Source: Mycobacterium sp. 1245111.1 (GTDB lineage Bacteria; Actinomycetota; Actinomycetes; Mycobacteriales; Mycobacteriaceae). From it: a stretch of 64,000 nucleotides of DNA. Below, one piece after another: positions 29,289-37,780 of this stretch. Position 1 is the stretch's first letter, and the number at the start of each line of letters is the position of its first letter. The notes beneath the pieces are model-generated. The model saw only the letters and a program-made list of their open reading frames with translations, had not been told where the DNA came from and ran no database searches. A program made the translations under genes and the position numbers. The stretch lies in the NCBI RefSeq assembly GCF_001673405.1, contig NZ_LZLV01000020.1, positions 1 through 64,000 on the forward strand. The letters run 5' to 3'.

Positions 29289-29766
29289 GTGTGTATCTCC
29301 CTAAAAGCGGTCGTCCGCCTACGTGCCAGAGCCGCGCTGCCCCGCAAATACCGTCAAGAACCCGACCTGCCCCCGGGTGCAACCCGGCCGTGGCTTGGCC
29401 AACCCGGCTGTCGCGGGTCGCGCCAAAAGGGCGTCATCGGCTGCACTAAGAGTGTCATAAGAAATTGGGAGGTTTCCGGGGGAAATTGGTTACTGGTGAG
29501 TTCTACGCGCGAGTAATGGTGGGCTGGGTAACACTCCGCTCTAGGGGCATTCGTAGTGCCCGGACCAAACCTGCTGCGTGCGGGCGGTTACGGTCGAGTA
29601 GCTATAACTGCGCAGATCAAGGCAGTATTGTTATCTAATCGTTATCTAGAAATTTTGCACGATATCGTGCGTCTCGGTCCGAGGCGGATGAGCCGGCGCG
29701 GTGCGACTGTTGAGAATCCGTCCGATGGCGGCGCCGGGAGGAGTTTGCTGGCAACTTACTCCGGAG
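29289..29766. promoter_or_regulatory. 478-bp fas upstream region with repeats
   Basis: There is no convincing gene; the 97-residue frame at 29556-29849 overlaps the LtrA end and looks random. Only fas starts here (LtrA ends into it), so signals should serve fas. Visible structure: CACT-AAG-AGTG (29444-29454), a direct repeat GTTATCTA at 29630-29637 and 29641-29648, and a perfect 14-bp palindrome GCACGATATCGTGC at 29657-29670. The 29590-29670 part is clearly more AT-rich than the surroundings. The palindrome lies more than 360 bp upstream of the fas start, so it may serve another purpose. Confidence 0.5.
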
Positions 29767-31023
29767 TCAGCTCCGGCCCAGGATTTCCGCGGTTCGGGCA
29801 TGACCCAGCGACTCGTAGCCCGCGACCACGGCAGCCGGCGCGGCCGTGACAACCAGCAGGCACAGCGAAGTCGAGGCCCCCGCCGCCGCGAGGGCGATCG
29901 CGGCGCCCAGCAACGCGAGCGTGATCAGCACAACGACGGCGTAGACGCCATCCCACGTGCGGGTCAGCAGCAGGTAGGTCCCGTACACCGCGGCGATGTA
30001 GACCCCCACCGGAGTCGCGACGGCCAGCACGGTGGCTACCGGATCCATCACCGACCGATGCTCGATGAAGTCCGCCGCGGCGTGCAGGCCGGCGCCAGTG
30101 GCGACGATCGATCCGAACACCGCGATATGCAGGTACCCGTAACCGAACGACCGGTCGCGGTGGCTGTGCAGCAGCTGGGCCGCCGGCACCACGAAGTAGA
30201 CCCACCACATGCCGAAGGTCAGTCCGGTCCCCGCGATCGCCACCACGGCGGCGTCAGTGGTCCAACCGTGCTCGGCGACCATCGCCGACAGCGAAGCCAC
30301 GGTCCCGACCACGCCCTCGCCCAGCGCGATGATCGTCAGCAGGCCATTGCGTTCGGCGACGTGGTGCGCGTGCCAGGGCGTCCCGCCCATCCGCTTCTCC
30401 GCGATCAGCGGACCGCTCAGCTCGATCGCGATCATCACCGCGAACAATACGAACGTGACGCCCACCGAACTGTTGACGATCGCGATCGCGACCCACCCGA
30501 CCTGCGCGATCGTGATGGTGGCCGCGTAAGTCAGGCACGCGGGCTTGCGGGCCGGATCTTGCGCGGCGGCGCGCAACCACTGGATCACCATGGCTACCCG
30601 CATCACCACATAACCGGCGACCAGGACCCGATTGTCGACATGGGCGCCGGCGGCGATCGACGAAAACACCTGCGGAATCCCCAGCGCGAGCACCAGGACG
30701 CCGACCATCTGCAGCATCGTCGTCATCCGGTACACCCAGTCGTCGGTGTCGTAGGCCGAGGCGAACCAGCTGAAATTGATCCACGCCCAGCACACCGCGA
30801 ACGTGGCGAAAGCGAAGCTGGCCAACCCGGGCTCGAGGTGGCCCGAGGACAACGCGTGGGCGAATTGCGAGGCCGCGACGCCGAAGGCGATCACAAAGGT
30901 CAGGTCGAACAGCAGCTCGAGTGGAGTCGCGACCCGATGTGGTTCGTGCGGATCGCGGCCCGACATTCGGCGCAGCCGGTGCGCGCGGGCCAGGTGATGG
31001 TAATGGCCGCCGGGTTCGCTCAC
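29767..31023 (-). CDS. LtrA-family (low temperature requirement A) membrane protein
   Basis: 418 residues from a GTG at 31023; a TTG at 31047 would add eight. It is a polytopic membrane protein with about 10-12 hydrophobic segments and the LtrA signature near the N-terminus (PLELLFDLTFVIAFG), then FAVCWAWINFSWFASAYDTDD and ERNGLLTIIALGEGVVG. The family is named from a cold-sensitive Listeria mutant; its biochemical role is unknown. It is divergent from the pseudokinase gene with an 84-bp gap and lies upstream of fas in the same direction. It is not part of the M. tuberculosis Rv2524c neighbourhood as I recall it. Confidence 0.85.
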   Translation of the reverse strand: MSEPGGHYHHLARAHRLRRMSGRDPHEPHRVATPLELLFDLTFVIAFGVAASQFAHALSSGHLEPGLASFAFATFAVCWAWINFSWFASAYDTDDWVYRMTTMLQMVGVLVLALGIPQVFSSIAAGAHVDNRVLVAGYVVMRVAMVIQWLRAAAQDPARKPACLTYAATITIAQVGWVAIAIVNSSVGVTFVLFAVMIAIELSGPLIAEKRMGGTPWHAHHVAERNGLLTIIALGEGVVGTVASLSAMVAEHGWTTDAAVVAIAGTGLTFGMWWVYFVVPAAQLLHSHRDRSFGYGYLHIAVFGSIVATGAGLHAAADFIEHRSVMDPVATVLAVATPVGVYIAAVYGTYLLLTRTWDGVYAVVVLITLALLGAAIALAAAGASTSLCLLVVTAAPAAVVAGYESLGHARTAEILGRS

Positions 31024-31095
31024 GCGACCATTTTGCCCCGGTCTCAATTGGGTGTCCGCTTTGCACCAGGACCGTTAACAGGGGGCCGCACTCTG

Positions 31096-31101
31096 TACCA
31101 T
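31096..31101 (+). promoter_or_regulatory. TACCAT -10 hexamer of the pseudokinase gene; predicted leaderless
   Basis: The hexamer ends 7 nt before the ATG at 31108, the same spacing and sequence as upstream of cmrA. There is no Shine-Dalgarno sequence between them. This supports 31108 as the true start. Confidence 0.52.
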
Positions 31102-31107
31102 CTCCCC

Positions 31108-32745
31108 ATGCCGCTGGTCATTGGAGCGACGGCCGCCGAGTTCAATATCGTGCGGCAGCTCGGATACGAGGAGTTCGGCGAACTCTACGTCGCCGAGCAT
31201 CCGCGGCTCCCCCGGCAGCAGGTACTGCACCTGATCCCCGCCGAAACATCGATCGACCTGGATTACCGTCAGCGGTTCTACCAGGAGTCCGATCTGGCCG
31301 CCCCACTCTGGCATCCGAACATCGCCGGACTCACCGACCGCGGCGAGTTCGAAGACCAGCTGTGGATCTCCTCGGAGTACGTCGACGGCATCGACGTGGC
31401 CGAGTTACTCGGCGAGGGCCACCTCGAGGGCATGCCGCCGCGGATGGTGATCGAGATCGTCTCCGCGATCGCCGACGCCCTGGACTACGCACACGACGCC
31501 GGCGTACTGCATCGCCACGTCAATCCCGGCCACATCGTGGTCAGCAAATCGCCCGCCGACCGACGGCGAATTGTGTTGACCGGCTTCGGCGTAGCTCGAC
31601 CCGAGGGCGCCCACAACACCCTGACCCGCGCCGGGATGTTCATCGGAACCGCCGGCTATACCGCCCCCGAGCAGCTGATGGGTGACGAACTCGACGGCCG
31701 CGCCGACCAATACTCCTTGGCGGCCACCGCTTTCCATCTCCTTACCGGAGCGCCGCCATTCGCGCATTTCAATCCGTCGGTGGTGGTCAACAGGCAGCTC
31801 AACGATCGCGCCCCTCGGCCGAGCGAGATCCGGCCGGACCTGACCGACTTCGACGCGATCTTCGCCCGCGCGCTGTCGAAGGACCCGGTCGACAGATTCC
31901 GGCGCTGTCGCGACTTCGCCAAGGCGCTCGAATCGACCGGCGGAACCCGCTCGCACATCCGCGCCACGTCGGAGGTCCGGGCGGCATCCATCTTCCGCGA
32001 GTCCACCAACGGCGAGACGAACGGCGCGGCCAAGGGCGATACCGCGGCGACCGAGGTGACGCCCACAGCCGCTGCCGTGGCGGCGCCCGAGACGAATCAC
32101 CACACCCTCGCGGCTACTCCAGATATGGTGTCGCACAACGGCGTCCACCAGGCCACGCCGGTCGATGCGCCCTCGGCATCCGACGAGCCCGATGAGTTCG
32201 ACGACTACGACGACGAGGACGACTACGACGAATCGGCCGAAGCCCGCAGACGCCGACTGCGCCACTCGGCCGCGATCGCCGGGGTGATCGCCGTCGTACT
32301 CATTGCGTGGTTCGCCGGGATCAAGGCTCTGCGCTCGGCCTCTCAATCGAACGAGACACCGGCCCCTGTCGAGACCACGTCCACTGAACCGACGTGGTCC
32401 CCGGTGTTCGCGCCGCCGCCGGTCGTCGCTCCCCCTCCGCCGGTGGCTCCCCCGCCCCCCGTCGTCACCAAGCCGACTCCCACGACGGCCGTGCCGTCGA
32501 CTACCAAGGCCGCACCGACCACCACCGCGAACGCACAGACGACGGCGCCGGAGACCACTGTGCAGAAGCCGAAGCCGGCAACCACGACAACGCCGACCGG
32601 CCTGGATACCCGGCCCGCAATCGGCATGCCTTGCGGCGCTGAGGGTTCGGCCGCCATCTCCAACTCGGGCGGTCCGGTGACGTGCGTCAGCACCCCGGGC
32701 GGATCCGCCTGGGAAGCACCAGGGACACCGCCCAGCGGCGGATAA
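31108..32745 (+). CDS. Transmembrane receptor-like Ser/Thr pseudokinase
   Basis: 545 residues. Residues 12-275 form a Pkn-type kinase fold: helical core, APE motif (YTAPEQL, 184-190), F-helix Asp (ADQYSL, Asp200) and GAPPF. The catalytic residues are gone: HRD is HRH (135-137), DFG is GFG (159-161), the VAIK lysine position reads in VLHLIP, and the glycine loop is degenerate. An acidic juxtamembrane stretch (FDDYDDEDDYDESAE) follows, then one membrane helix (387-405) and a Pro/Thr-rich extracytoplasmic tail with a small Cys-containing end (PCGAEG...TCVSTPGG). It is likely a signalling scaffold that binds partners or phosphoproteins without phosphotransfer. Start 31108 is chosen from the leaderless promoter; the frame is open far upstream across LtrA. 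Confidence 0.87.
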   Translation: MPLVIGATAAEFNIVRQLGYEEFGELYVAEHPRLPRQQVLHLIPAETSIDLDYRQRFYQESDLAAPLWHPNIAGLTDRGEFEDQLWISSEYVDGIDVAELLGEGHLEGMPPRMVIEIVSAIADALDYAHDAGVLHRHVNPGHIVVSKSPADRRRIVLTGFGVARPEGAHNTLTRAGMFIGTAGYTAPEQLMGDELDGRADQYSLAATAFHLLTGAPPFAHFNPSVVVNRQLNDRAPRPSEIRPDLTDFDAIFARALSKDPVDRFRRCRDFAKALESTGGTRSHIRATSEVRAASIFRESTNGETNGAAKGDTAATEVTPTAAAVAAPETNHHTLAATPDMVSHNGVHQATPVDAPSASDEPDEFDDYDDEDDYDESAEARRRRLRHSAAIAGVIAVVLIAWFAGIKALRSASQSNETPAPVETTSTEPTWSPVFAPPPVVAPPPPVAPPPPVVTKPTPTTAVPSTTKAAPTTTANAQTTAPETTVQKPKPATTTTPTGLDTRPAIGMPCGAEGSAAISNSGGPVTCVSTPGGSAWEAPGTPPSGG

Positions 32746-32754
32746 CCCGTTCGG

Positions 32755-34074
32755 TCAGCTTTCGGCCGACAGCACCGCGATCAGCGCCTCGGCGACATCA
32801 CGACCGTCGCAGGACAACCCAGTGAGGTTGTCCTGCAGCAGCTTTCGCGCCTGCAATCGGCTGCCGGAGGCGAGCAGGGGGCGCAGTTGATCGGCGAGCT
32901 CCGCGCCGTCGGTAGCCGACGCCAGCACGTCGATCAGCTCCCAATCCCGGTACAGCGCCAGCGATCGCTCGTAGAACGCGAAGCCGTTGACCGGTTCGCC
33001 ACGCATGGTCCCGTGGTAGCGATACGGTCCTTCCATGTACTCGATCGGTAGCCCGTGGGCCGGCGCCGGCACCAGCGGCTCCCCGGTGAGATCCAATTCC
33101 AGTGCTGCGCTGCGTAACCGATGCAGGTTGGGCATGAACCGGTTCGGAGCCGGCGGCCGGACCAGTGGCCGAACCGAGTTGGGCCAGCGCACGTAACTGT
33201 TCACCGTCACCTCGACGTCTTCGGCGCATTCCGGAGCCTTCGACGGGTCGGGATAGCTCACCGTCGCGCCCGTAAACGGTTGCAGCGCATTGCCGTCCGT
33301 TCGGTCGAACTGATGCCAGATGCTCATGTCGACGCCGTTGTCCAAGTTGATCGTGCGCCATTCGTGCGACCTGGCCCGCGGGTCCCCGTCGGTTCCGCCG
33401 CCGCCGGCGTACTTCGGGAACCACTGCCGATCGACGTGTCCCGCACTACCGCTGACCACTTCGCGTTGCTCGCCCCAGCGCAGCGTTCCGTTCATGACCA
33501 TGCCGGTTTGGAAGTAGGAGTAGGTGCCGGGCTGGCCGAAGCAGGAGATCACGCCGTGGTAGGTGTCTGCGCCGACGGGTACGGGCGCGCGGGTGGGTGT
33601 CACGTCGAGGTTTAGTTCCATCGGCCGACCGGCATGATCGGTGCCGCGCAGGCTGACCCGGTAGGCGTAGGGCACCAGTTCGCCGTCGTGGTCCCGGCAC
33701 GCCGTCCACGCCACCGGACCGGCGTCGCTGTCGTAACGGATGTCGAGGCAGCCCGCGGCCATCGTCATCTTCGGTTGTGCGCCCGGTTGCATGTTTTTCG
33801 GCGGCATGTCGTAGTCGGTGTAGGTGCCGTATTCGCCGGTGTCGCAATCGAATAACGCCATCGTGTAGAAGTCGGCGACGACGGTGCCGCCCGGGCGGTT
33901 CTTGTTGAAGATGGTCAGGTACGCGAAGGTGCGACCGGTGGCGCTGGTCAGTTCGCCGGCGATGAACCAGGTGTCAGACTCCTGGTCGTCGTGCACGCCT
34001 TCGGCCTCGGGGAAGTCCAGCGCACGGTCGTTGTCGACTAAACGGAATGGGTATTTGCGCCAGTCAGTGTTCAT
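32755..34074 (-). CDS. CrtC/AttH lipocalin-like protein
   Basis: 439 residues, no signal peptide. The pattern matches the CrtC N-terminal lipocalin-like/AttH family (hydroxyneurosporene synthase-like): DTWFIAGELTSATGRTFAYLTIFNK near the N-terminus, GYSYFQTG-type beta strands (TYSYFQTGMVMNG), GSAGHVDRQWFP and INLDNGVDMSIWHQFDR. Members hydrate or bind hydrophobic isoprenoid-type molecules, which would suit a lipophilic substrate for the cluster, but the exact reaction is unknown. It is divergent from the aldehyde dehydrogenase with a 101-bp promoter region containing a small inverted repeat. Confidence 0.75.
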   Translation of the reverse strand: MNTDWRKYPFRLVDNDRALDFPEAEGVHDDQESDTWFIAGELTSATGRTFAYLTIFNKNRPGGTVVADFYTMALFDCDTGEYGTYTDYDMPPKNMQPGAQPKMTMAAGCLDIRYDSDAGPVAWTACRDHDGELVPYAYRVSLRGTDHAGRPMELNLDVTPTRAPVPVGADTYHGVISCFGQPGTYSYFQTGMVMNGTLRWGEQREVVSGSAGHVDRQWFPKYAGGGGTDGDPRARSHEWRTINLDNGVDMSIWHQFDRTDGNALQPFTGATVSYPDPSKAPECAEDVEVTVNSYVRWPNSVRPLVRPPAPNRFMPNLHRLRSAALELDLTGEPLVPAPAHGLPIEYMEGPYRYHGTMRGEPVNGFAFYERSLALYRDWELIDVLASATDGAELADQLRPLLASGSRLQARKLLQDNLTGLSCDGRDVAEALIAVLSAES

Positions 34075-34120
34075 CTCACGCCTCTGCGATTGGGATCGAA
34101 ACCAGACTTCCCGGCTTTTT

Positions 34121-34133
34121 TGCTATGTTAGCA
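34121..34133. promoter_or_regulatory. Inverted repeat in the CrtC-like/aldehyde dehydrogenase divergent promoter
   Basis: TGCTA-TGT-TAGCA is a perfect 5-3-5 palindrome. It contains TATGTT, which could be a -10 element for the aldehyde dehydrogenase gene (start 34176). It sits in an AT-rich patch (TTTTTTGCTATG) unlike its surroundings. It could be an operator overlapping a promoter; the regulator is unknown. Confidence 0.45.
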
Positions 34134-34175
34134 TCAATAGCGAAGTTGCCATCGCCTTGTCGAAGGTCGTGCCCC

Positions 34176-35648
34176 ATGCCGGAAACCCGTGACCACCGTT
34201 GCTACGACCAGCTTTTCATCGGAGGGCGATGGCGTGATCCGTCCACCGATGAGCGGCTGACGGTCATCTCCCCGCACACCGAAACCTCGATCGGCGACGT
34301 CCCCGCGGCGACTCCGGCCGACGTCGACGACGCGGTCGCCGCCGCTCGGCACGCCTTCGACCACGGCCCGTGGCCGCGGCTGGACCCGCAGGAACGCATG
34401 CGCAAGGTCGAACAACTTGCGACCATCTACGGTGGCCACCTCGACGAGATGGCAGACCTGATCACCGACGAGATGGGCTCCCCGCGCAGTTTCAGCCGAC
34501 TGGGCCAGGCCGCCGCGGCGGTGTCGATGATCCATCTCACCCTCGGGGTGGCTCGCGACTTCCCCTGGACCGAGCGGCGTAACGGCGTGCTTGGCGAAGT
34601 ACATCTGCATCGGGCGCCGGTCGGTGTGGTCGCGGCGATCGTGCCCTGGAATGTGCCGCAGTTCCTGATCATGCCGAAGCTGATCCCCGCGCTGATCGCC
34701 GGTTGTCCCGTCATCGTGAAGCCCGCGCCCGAAACGCCTTTCGACGCTTTGTGGTTGGCCGAGATGATCGAGCAGTTGGACCTGCCCGAAGGAGTGGTCT
34801 CGGTGCTGCCCGGCGGCACCGACGTCGGCGAGGCGCTGGTGCGCCATCCCGGCGTGGACAAGGTCTCGTTCACCGGGTCGAGCGCTGTCGGACGCCGCAT
34901 CGCCGCGCTGTGCGGCGAACAGCTCAAGCGGGTGAGCCTGGAACTAGGCGGCAAGTCGGCCGCGATCATTCTCGACGACGCCGACATCGGCAAGACGGTC
35001 CGGGAGTTGAAGTCCGCGAGCCTGATGAACAACGGGCAGGCCTGTGTGGCGCAGACCCGCATCCTGGTCAGTGAGCGACGACACGACGAAGTCGTCGACG
35101 CGCTCGCCGAGATGATGTCGGGTCTGCAGGTCGGCGACCCGACCGATGAAGCCACCGATGTCGGCCCCCTGGTCGCTCAGCGCCAGCAAGCGCGAGTGCA
35201 GGACTTCATCCGGTCCGGCGTCAAGGAGGGCGCCCGGATGGTCCTCGGTGGCGAGGACGCACCCCACAGCCAGGGTTGGTATGTGCGGCCGACGTTGTTC
35301 ACCGATGTCACCAACGACATGCGAATCGCGCGCGAGGAAATCTTCGGCCCGGTGCTGAGCGTGCTGACCTACCGCGACGAGGCCGACGCCGTCCGGATCG
35401 CCAACGACAGCGACTACGGGCTGGCGGGGTCGGTGTGGACCGCCGACATCGCGCACGGCCTCGAGGTCGCCGCCAGTGTGCGGGCCGGGACCTACGGCAT
35501 CAACATGTACACGCTCGACATCGGTAGCCCATTCGGCGGTTTCAAGCACTCCGGCATCGGCCGCGAGTTCGGACCGGAGGGTCTGCACGAGTACGTCGAG
35601 TTGCAGTCGGTGATCAGTAAGGGCACGATGCCGCCGCTGTCCAGCTGA
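34176..35648 (+). CDS. NAD(P)-dependent aldehyde dehydrogenase
   Basis: 490 residues, full ALDH length. It has the substrate-channel PWNVPQF motif, the cofactor motif FTGSSAVGR, the catalytic Glu in LELGGKSA and the nucleophilic Cys in NNGQACVAQTR; EEIFGPVLSV and the C-terminal PFGGFKHSGIGRE motif are intact. It oxidises an aldehyde to the acid, probably after P450 or Rieske hydroxylation and alcohol oxidation in this cluster (inference). The ATG at 34176 is preceded by GAAGG; the frame is open upstream to 34047 but conserved sequence begins after 34176. Confidence 0.92.
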   Translation: MPETRDHRCYDQLFIGGRWRDPSTDERLTVISPHTETSIGDVPAATPADVDDAVAAARHAFDHGPWPRLDPQERMRKVEQLATIYGGHLDEMADLITDEMGSPRSFSRLGQAAAAVSMIHLTLGVARDFPWTERRNGVLGEVHLHRAPVGVVAAIVPWNVPQFLIMPKLIPALIAGCPVIVKPAPETPFDALWLAEMIEQLDLPEGVVSVLPGGTDVGEALVRHPGVDKVSFTGSSAVGRRIAALCGEQLKRVSLELGGKSAAIILDDADIGKTVRELKSASLMNNGQACVAQTRILVSERRHDEVVDALAEMMSGLQVGDPTDEATDVGPLVAQRQQARVQDFIRSGVKEGARMVLGGEDAPHSQGWYVRPTLFTDVTNDMRIAREEIFGPVLSVLTYRDEADAVRIANDSDYGLAGSVWTADIAHGLEVAASVRAGTYGINMYTLDIGSPFGGFKHSGIGREFGPEGLHEYVELQSVISKGTMPPLSS

Positions 35649-35649
35649 T

Positions 35650-36858
35650 CTACCCGGCCGCGCGGCTCGGCCGGTCTTGAAGTACTGGTGTCGCGGCGGA
35701 CAGGATGTCGTCCCGATTGCCGTTGAGCGGCGGGTAGATTCGTTCGGTGTTGATGGTGCGTTTGGTGGCCTTGGCCTGCCGGCCTTGCGCGACGACGTGG
35801 CGGTCCCATCCTTCGGTGTACACCGCGCCCGCGGGCCCGAGGTCGAGAACCGTAACATACCAAGGGATCTGAAGCACCAGCATCGGCTCACACAGTAGAT
35901 CGCCGACCACGTTGTGGCCGGCGTATCGGCCCATGGGTCTGCCGTGCTGACATGACATCACCGACATGTGGTCGCCGTCCACGTGCAGGGCCGCGACGTC
36001 GCCCGCCGCGAACACACCGGGCACCCCGACCACGCGCAGATACTCGTCGACCGGCAATCGGCCGAGATGATCACAGTGGATGCCGAACTGCGCGGTGAGC
36101 GGATTGGCCCGCATGCCCGCACACCAGATCACCGTGCGGGTAGCGATGGTTTCGCCGCCGGTCAGCCTGATTGCCTCGGCACTGACGGCGGCTACGCCTG
36201 TCCCAGTACGGGTTTCGACGCCGTTATCCGCCAGTGCTCGCTCGATCACCGGCCGCGCGTACTCCCCCATGTCGGAGCCAACCGATGGGTTGCGGTCGAC
36301 GAGCAGCACCCGCACCGACGCGCGCGCGAGCCGGCCGGGCAGTTCGCACGCGGTCTCGATACCGGTCAAGCCCGCGCCGACGACCACGACCGTGTCGCTG
36401 GCCGCGTCGGCAGGGCCGTCGGCCAGCGCCGCAAGATGGCGGCTCAGCTTCATCGCGCCGTCGAACGTGTCGACGTCGAAACCGAATTCGGCCAAGCCGG
36501 CGATGTCGGGCTTGACCAACTCGCTACCCAGGGCGACGACCAGCCGGTCGTAGGTAGTCGATCCGGTCGAGTGGGTTACGGTGCGGGTAGCCGGATCGAT
36601 CGCGGTGACGTCCGCTGCGACGTGGTCGACACCGACGGGCCCGAGGATGTCGCGTAACGGCAGGCGACTCGGTGCCAGGTCGGCCTCGTAGTTGCGTACG
36701 CGGATGTCATGGAACGGCTGTGAGCTGATCATCGTCACCCCGACTTCGCCTGGGGGGACATCGAGTTCGTCGAGGCGCCGTGCGGCACCTAGGGCCGCCC
36801 ACAGCCCCGCGAATCCCGAGCCGAGCACCACGATCTCCCTAGGGGTCACTACGGCCAC
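35650..36858 (-). CDS. FAD-dependent pyridine nucleotide oxidoreductase (NDH-2-like)
   Basis: 402 residues. Two dinucleotide-binding motifs: GSGFAGLWAALGAARR for FAD near the N-terminus and VVVVGAGLTGIETACEL for NAD(P)H in the middle. VFAAGDVAAL is the FAD-contacting motif near the C-terminus. There is no CxxxxC redox disulfide, so it resembles NADH:quinone or ferredoxin reductases rather than glutathione-type enzymes. The GTG start at 36858 overlaps the upstream MDMPI gene by 10 bp, and it ends the seven-gene operon from 41459. It may supply electrons to the operon's Rieske oxygenase or reoxidise NADH. It converges on the aldehyde dehydrogenase with a 1-bp gap. Confidence 0.82.
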   Translation of the reverse strand: MAVVTPREIVVLGSGFAGLWAALGAARRLDELDVPPGEVGVTMISSQPFHDIRVRNYEADLAPSRLPLRDILGPVGVDHVAADVTAIDPATRTVTHSTGSTTYDRLVVALGSELVKPDIAGLAEFGFDVDTFDGAMKLSRHLAALADGPADAASDTVVVVGAGLTGIETACELPGRLARASVRVLLVDRNPSVGSDMGEYARPVIERALADNGVETRTGTGVAAVSAEAIRLTGGETIATRTVIWCAGMRANPLTAQFGIHCDHLGRLPVDEYLRVVGVPGVFAAGDVAALHVDGDHMSVMSCQHGRPMGRYAGHNVVGDLLCEPMLVLQIPWYVTVLDLGPAGAVYTEGWDRHVVAQGRQAKATKRTINTERIYPPLNGNRDDILSAATPVLQDRPSRAAG

Positions 36859-37367
36859 CAGTCGGGGTTACGACCCAGCCGGGCAAGAAGTTTCGACTGC
36901 ACGTCGCTCTGCATACCCACCGCGACGGGAACATCGAACATCCCAGCGCCGGTGAGTGCGCCGGGGTCGTCAGGTAGCGCCGCGTAGAACGACTCACACC
37001 AGTGGGCATCCAGCCGGTCGTCGGCACCCACCGCCCGGGCCAGATCCCAGGTGTGCACCAGCACGTCCCGGGTCACGTTCGGCAACATCGCGGTGGCGTC
37101 CGGGCCGATATCGAGTTCGAAGGCTCTTTCCAGCTGGCAGTAGGTCAACTCCCACCGGCGCTGCGGGTCGTCGCGGGGGCGATCGGGCTTGAGCCCCAGC
37201 GGTCGTAGCAACAGCACGTCGTGAAAACCGATGACGTGTTCGAGGACAGCCCGGGCATCCCACCCGGCACACGGCGACGGGCGCTCCCATTTCCCCGTTG
37301 CCGCGCGGACCGCCTCGCCGAATCTCCGGCACACCGCTAGATGTCGCTCGCCCACGTTATCGGCCAC
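36849..37367 (-). CDS. MDMPI / DinB-like domain protein (TIGR03086 type)
   Basis: 172 residues from a GTG at 37367; a start at 37412 would overlap the upstream gene by 40 bp, while 37367 leaves a 5-bp gap. It has the helical mycothiol-dependent maleylpyruvate isomerase N-terminal fold signature (PSPCAGWDARAVLEHVIGFHDVLL, with the metal-binding His) and a second conserved His in LVHTWDLARAVGAD. Such proteins bind a divalent metal and some use mycothiol. In this operon it could isomerise or hydrolyse an intermediate, but the reaction is not known. Confidence 0.75.
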   Translation of the reverse strand: MADNVGERHLAVCRRFGEAVRAATGKWERPSPCAGWDARAVLEHVIGFHDVLLLRPLGLKPDRPRDDPQRRWELTYCQLERAFELDIGPDATAMLPNVTRDVLVHTWDLARAVGADDRLDAHWCESFYAALPDDPGALTGAGMFDVPVAVGMQSDVQSKLLARLGRNPDWWP

Positions 37368-37372
37368 GGCAC

Positions 37373-37780
37373 CTACTCGGGCAACTGCAGGGTGAGCTCG
37401 ACCGGACAACACAACTCATCGCGCTGATTGACGATGTCGATCTGGAGTTCGACCAGCCCCAGCGCGGGCTTGGCCACCACGCGGGCTCGGCCCACCATGG
37501 TGTCGCCGGCGTAGATCGAACCGGCGAGCCGCATCTTTCGACGGACCACTCGACTCCGCGCGCCGGCCCAGTCGGTTGCGATCCGGTCCGCGAATCCCGC
37601 GATGTGCATGGTATTGACGAAAATGGCTGGATGACCTTGCTTTTCGGCGTAGTACGGGTCGAAGTGGACCGGGGTGTAGTCCCAGGTGGAGCCGGAGTTC
37701 ATCACCACCCGTTGGTAGCTGATCTCGTCGCGCACCTCAGACAATTCCGTGGGCACACGGACGTCCTTCCACCGAATCAC
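37373..37780 (-). CDS. MaoC-like hot-dog dehydratase/hydratase
   Basis: 135 residues from a GTG at 37780 that overlaps the stop of the preceding gene by 4 bp (GTGA). It is a MaoC-type single hot-dog fold with the hydratase-like active site YTPVHFDPYYAEKQGHPAIFVNTMHIAGF, where the Asp-His dyad normally lies. Together with the FAS1-like dehydratase upstream it probably forms a heteromeric enoyl-CoA hydratase, as ChsH1-ChsH2 does in mycobacterial cholesterol side-chain degradation (family analogy). The frame is open to 38149, but that N-terminus is only the shadow of the upstream gene. Confidence 0.82.
   Translation of the reverse strand: MIRWKDVRVPTELSEVRDEISYQRVVMNSGSTWDYTPVHFDPYYAEKQGHPAIFVNTMHIAGFADRIATDWAGARSRVVRRKMRLAGSIYAGDTMVGRARVVAKPALGLVELQIDIVNQRDELCCPVELTLQLPE

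Noticed and set aside
29657..29670. Perfect palindrome as a fas terminator or LtrA terminator
   Set aside because: It is about 100 bp beyond the LtrA stop and lacks a T tract on either strand, so I treat it only as a possible protein-binding site.
29701..31107. Upstream extension of the pseudokinase frame
   Set aside because: It runs antisense through the LtrA gene and is Arg/His/Gln-rich. The conserved kinase-like protein and a leaderless promoter start at 31108.
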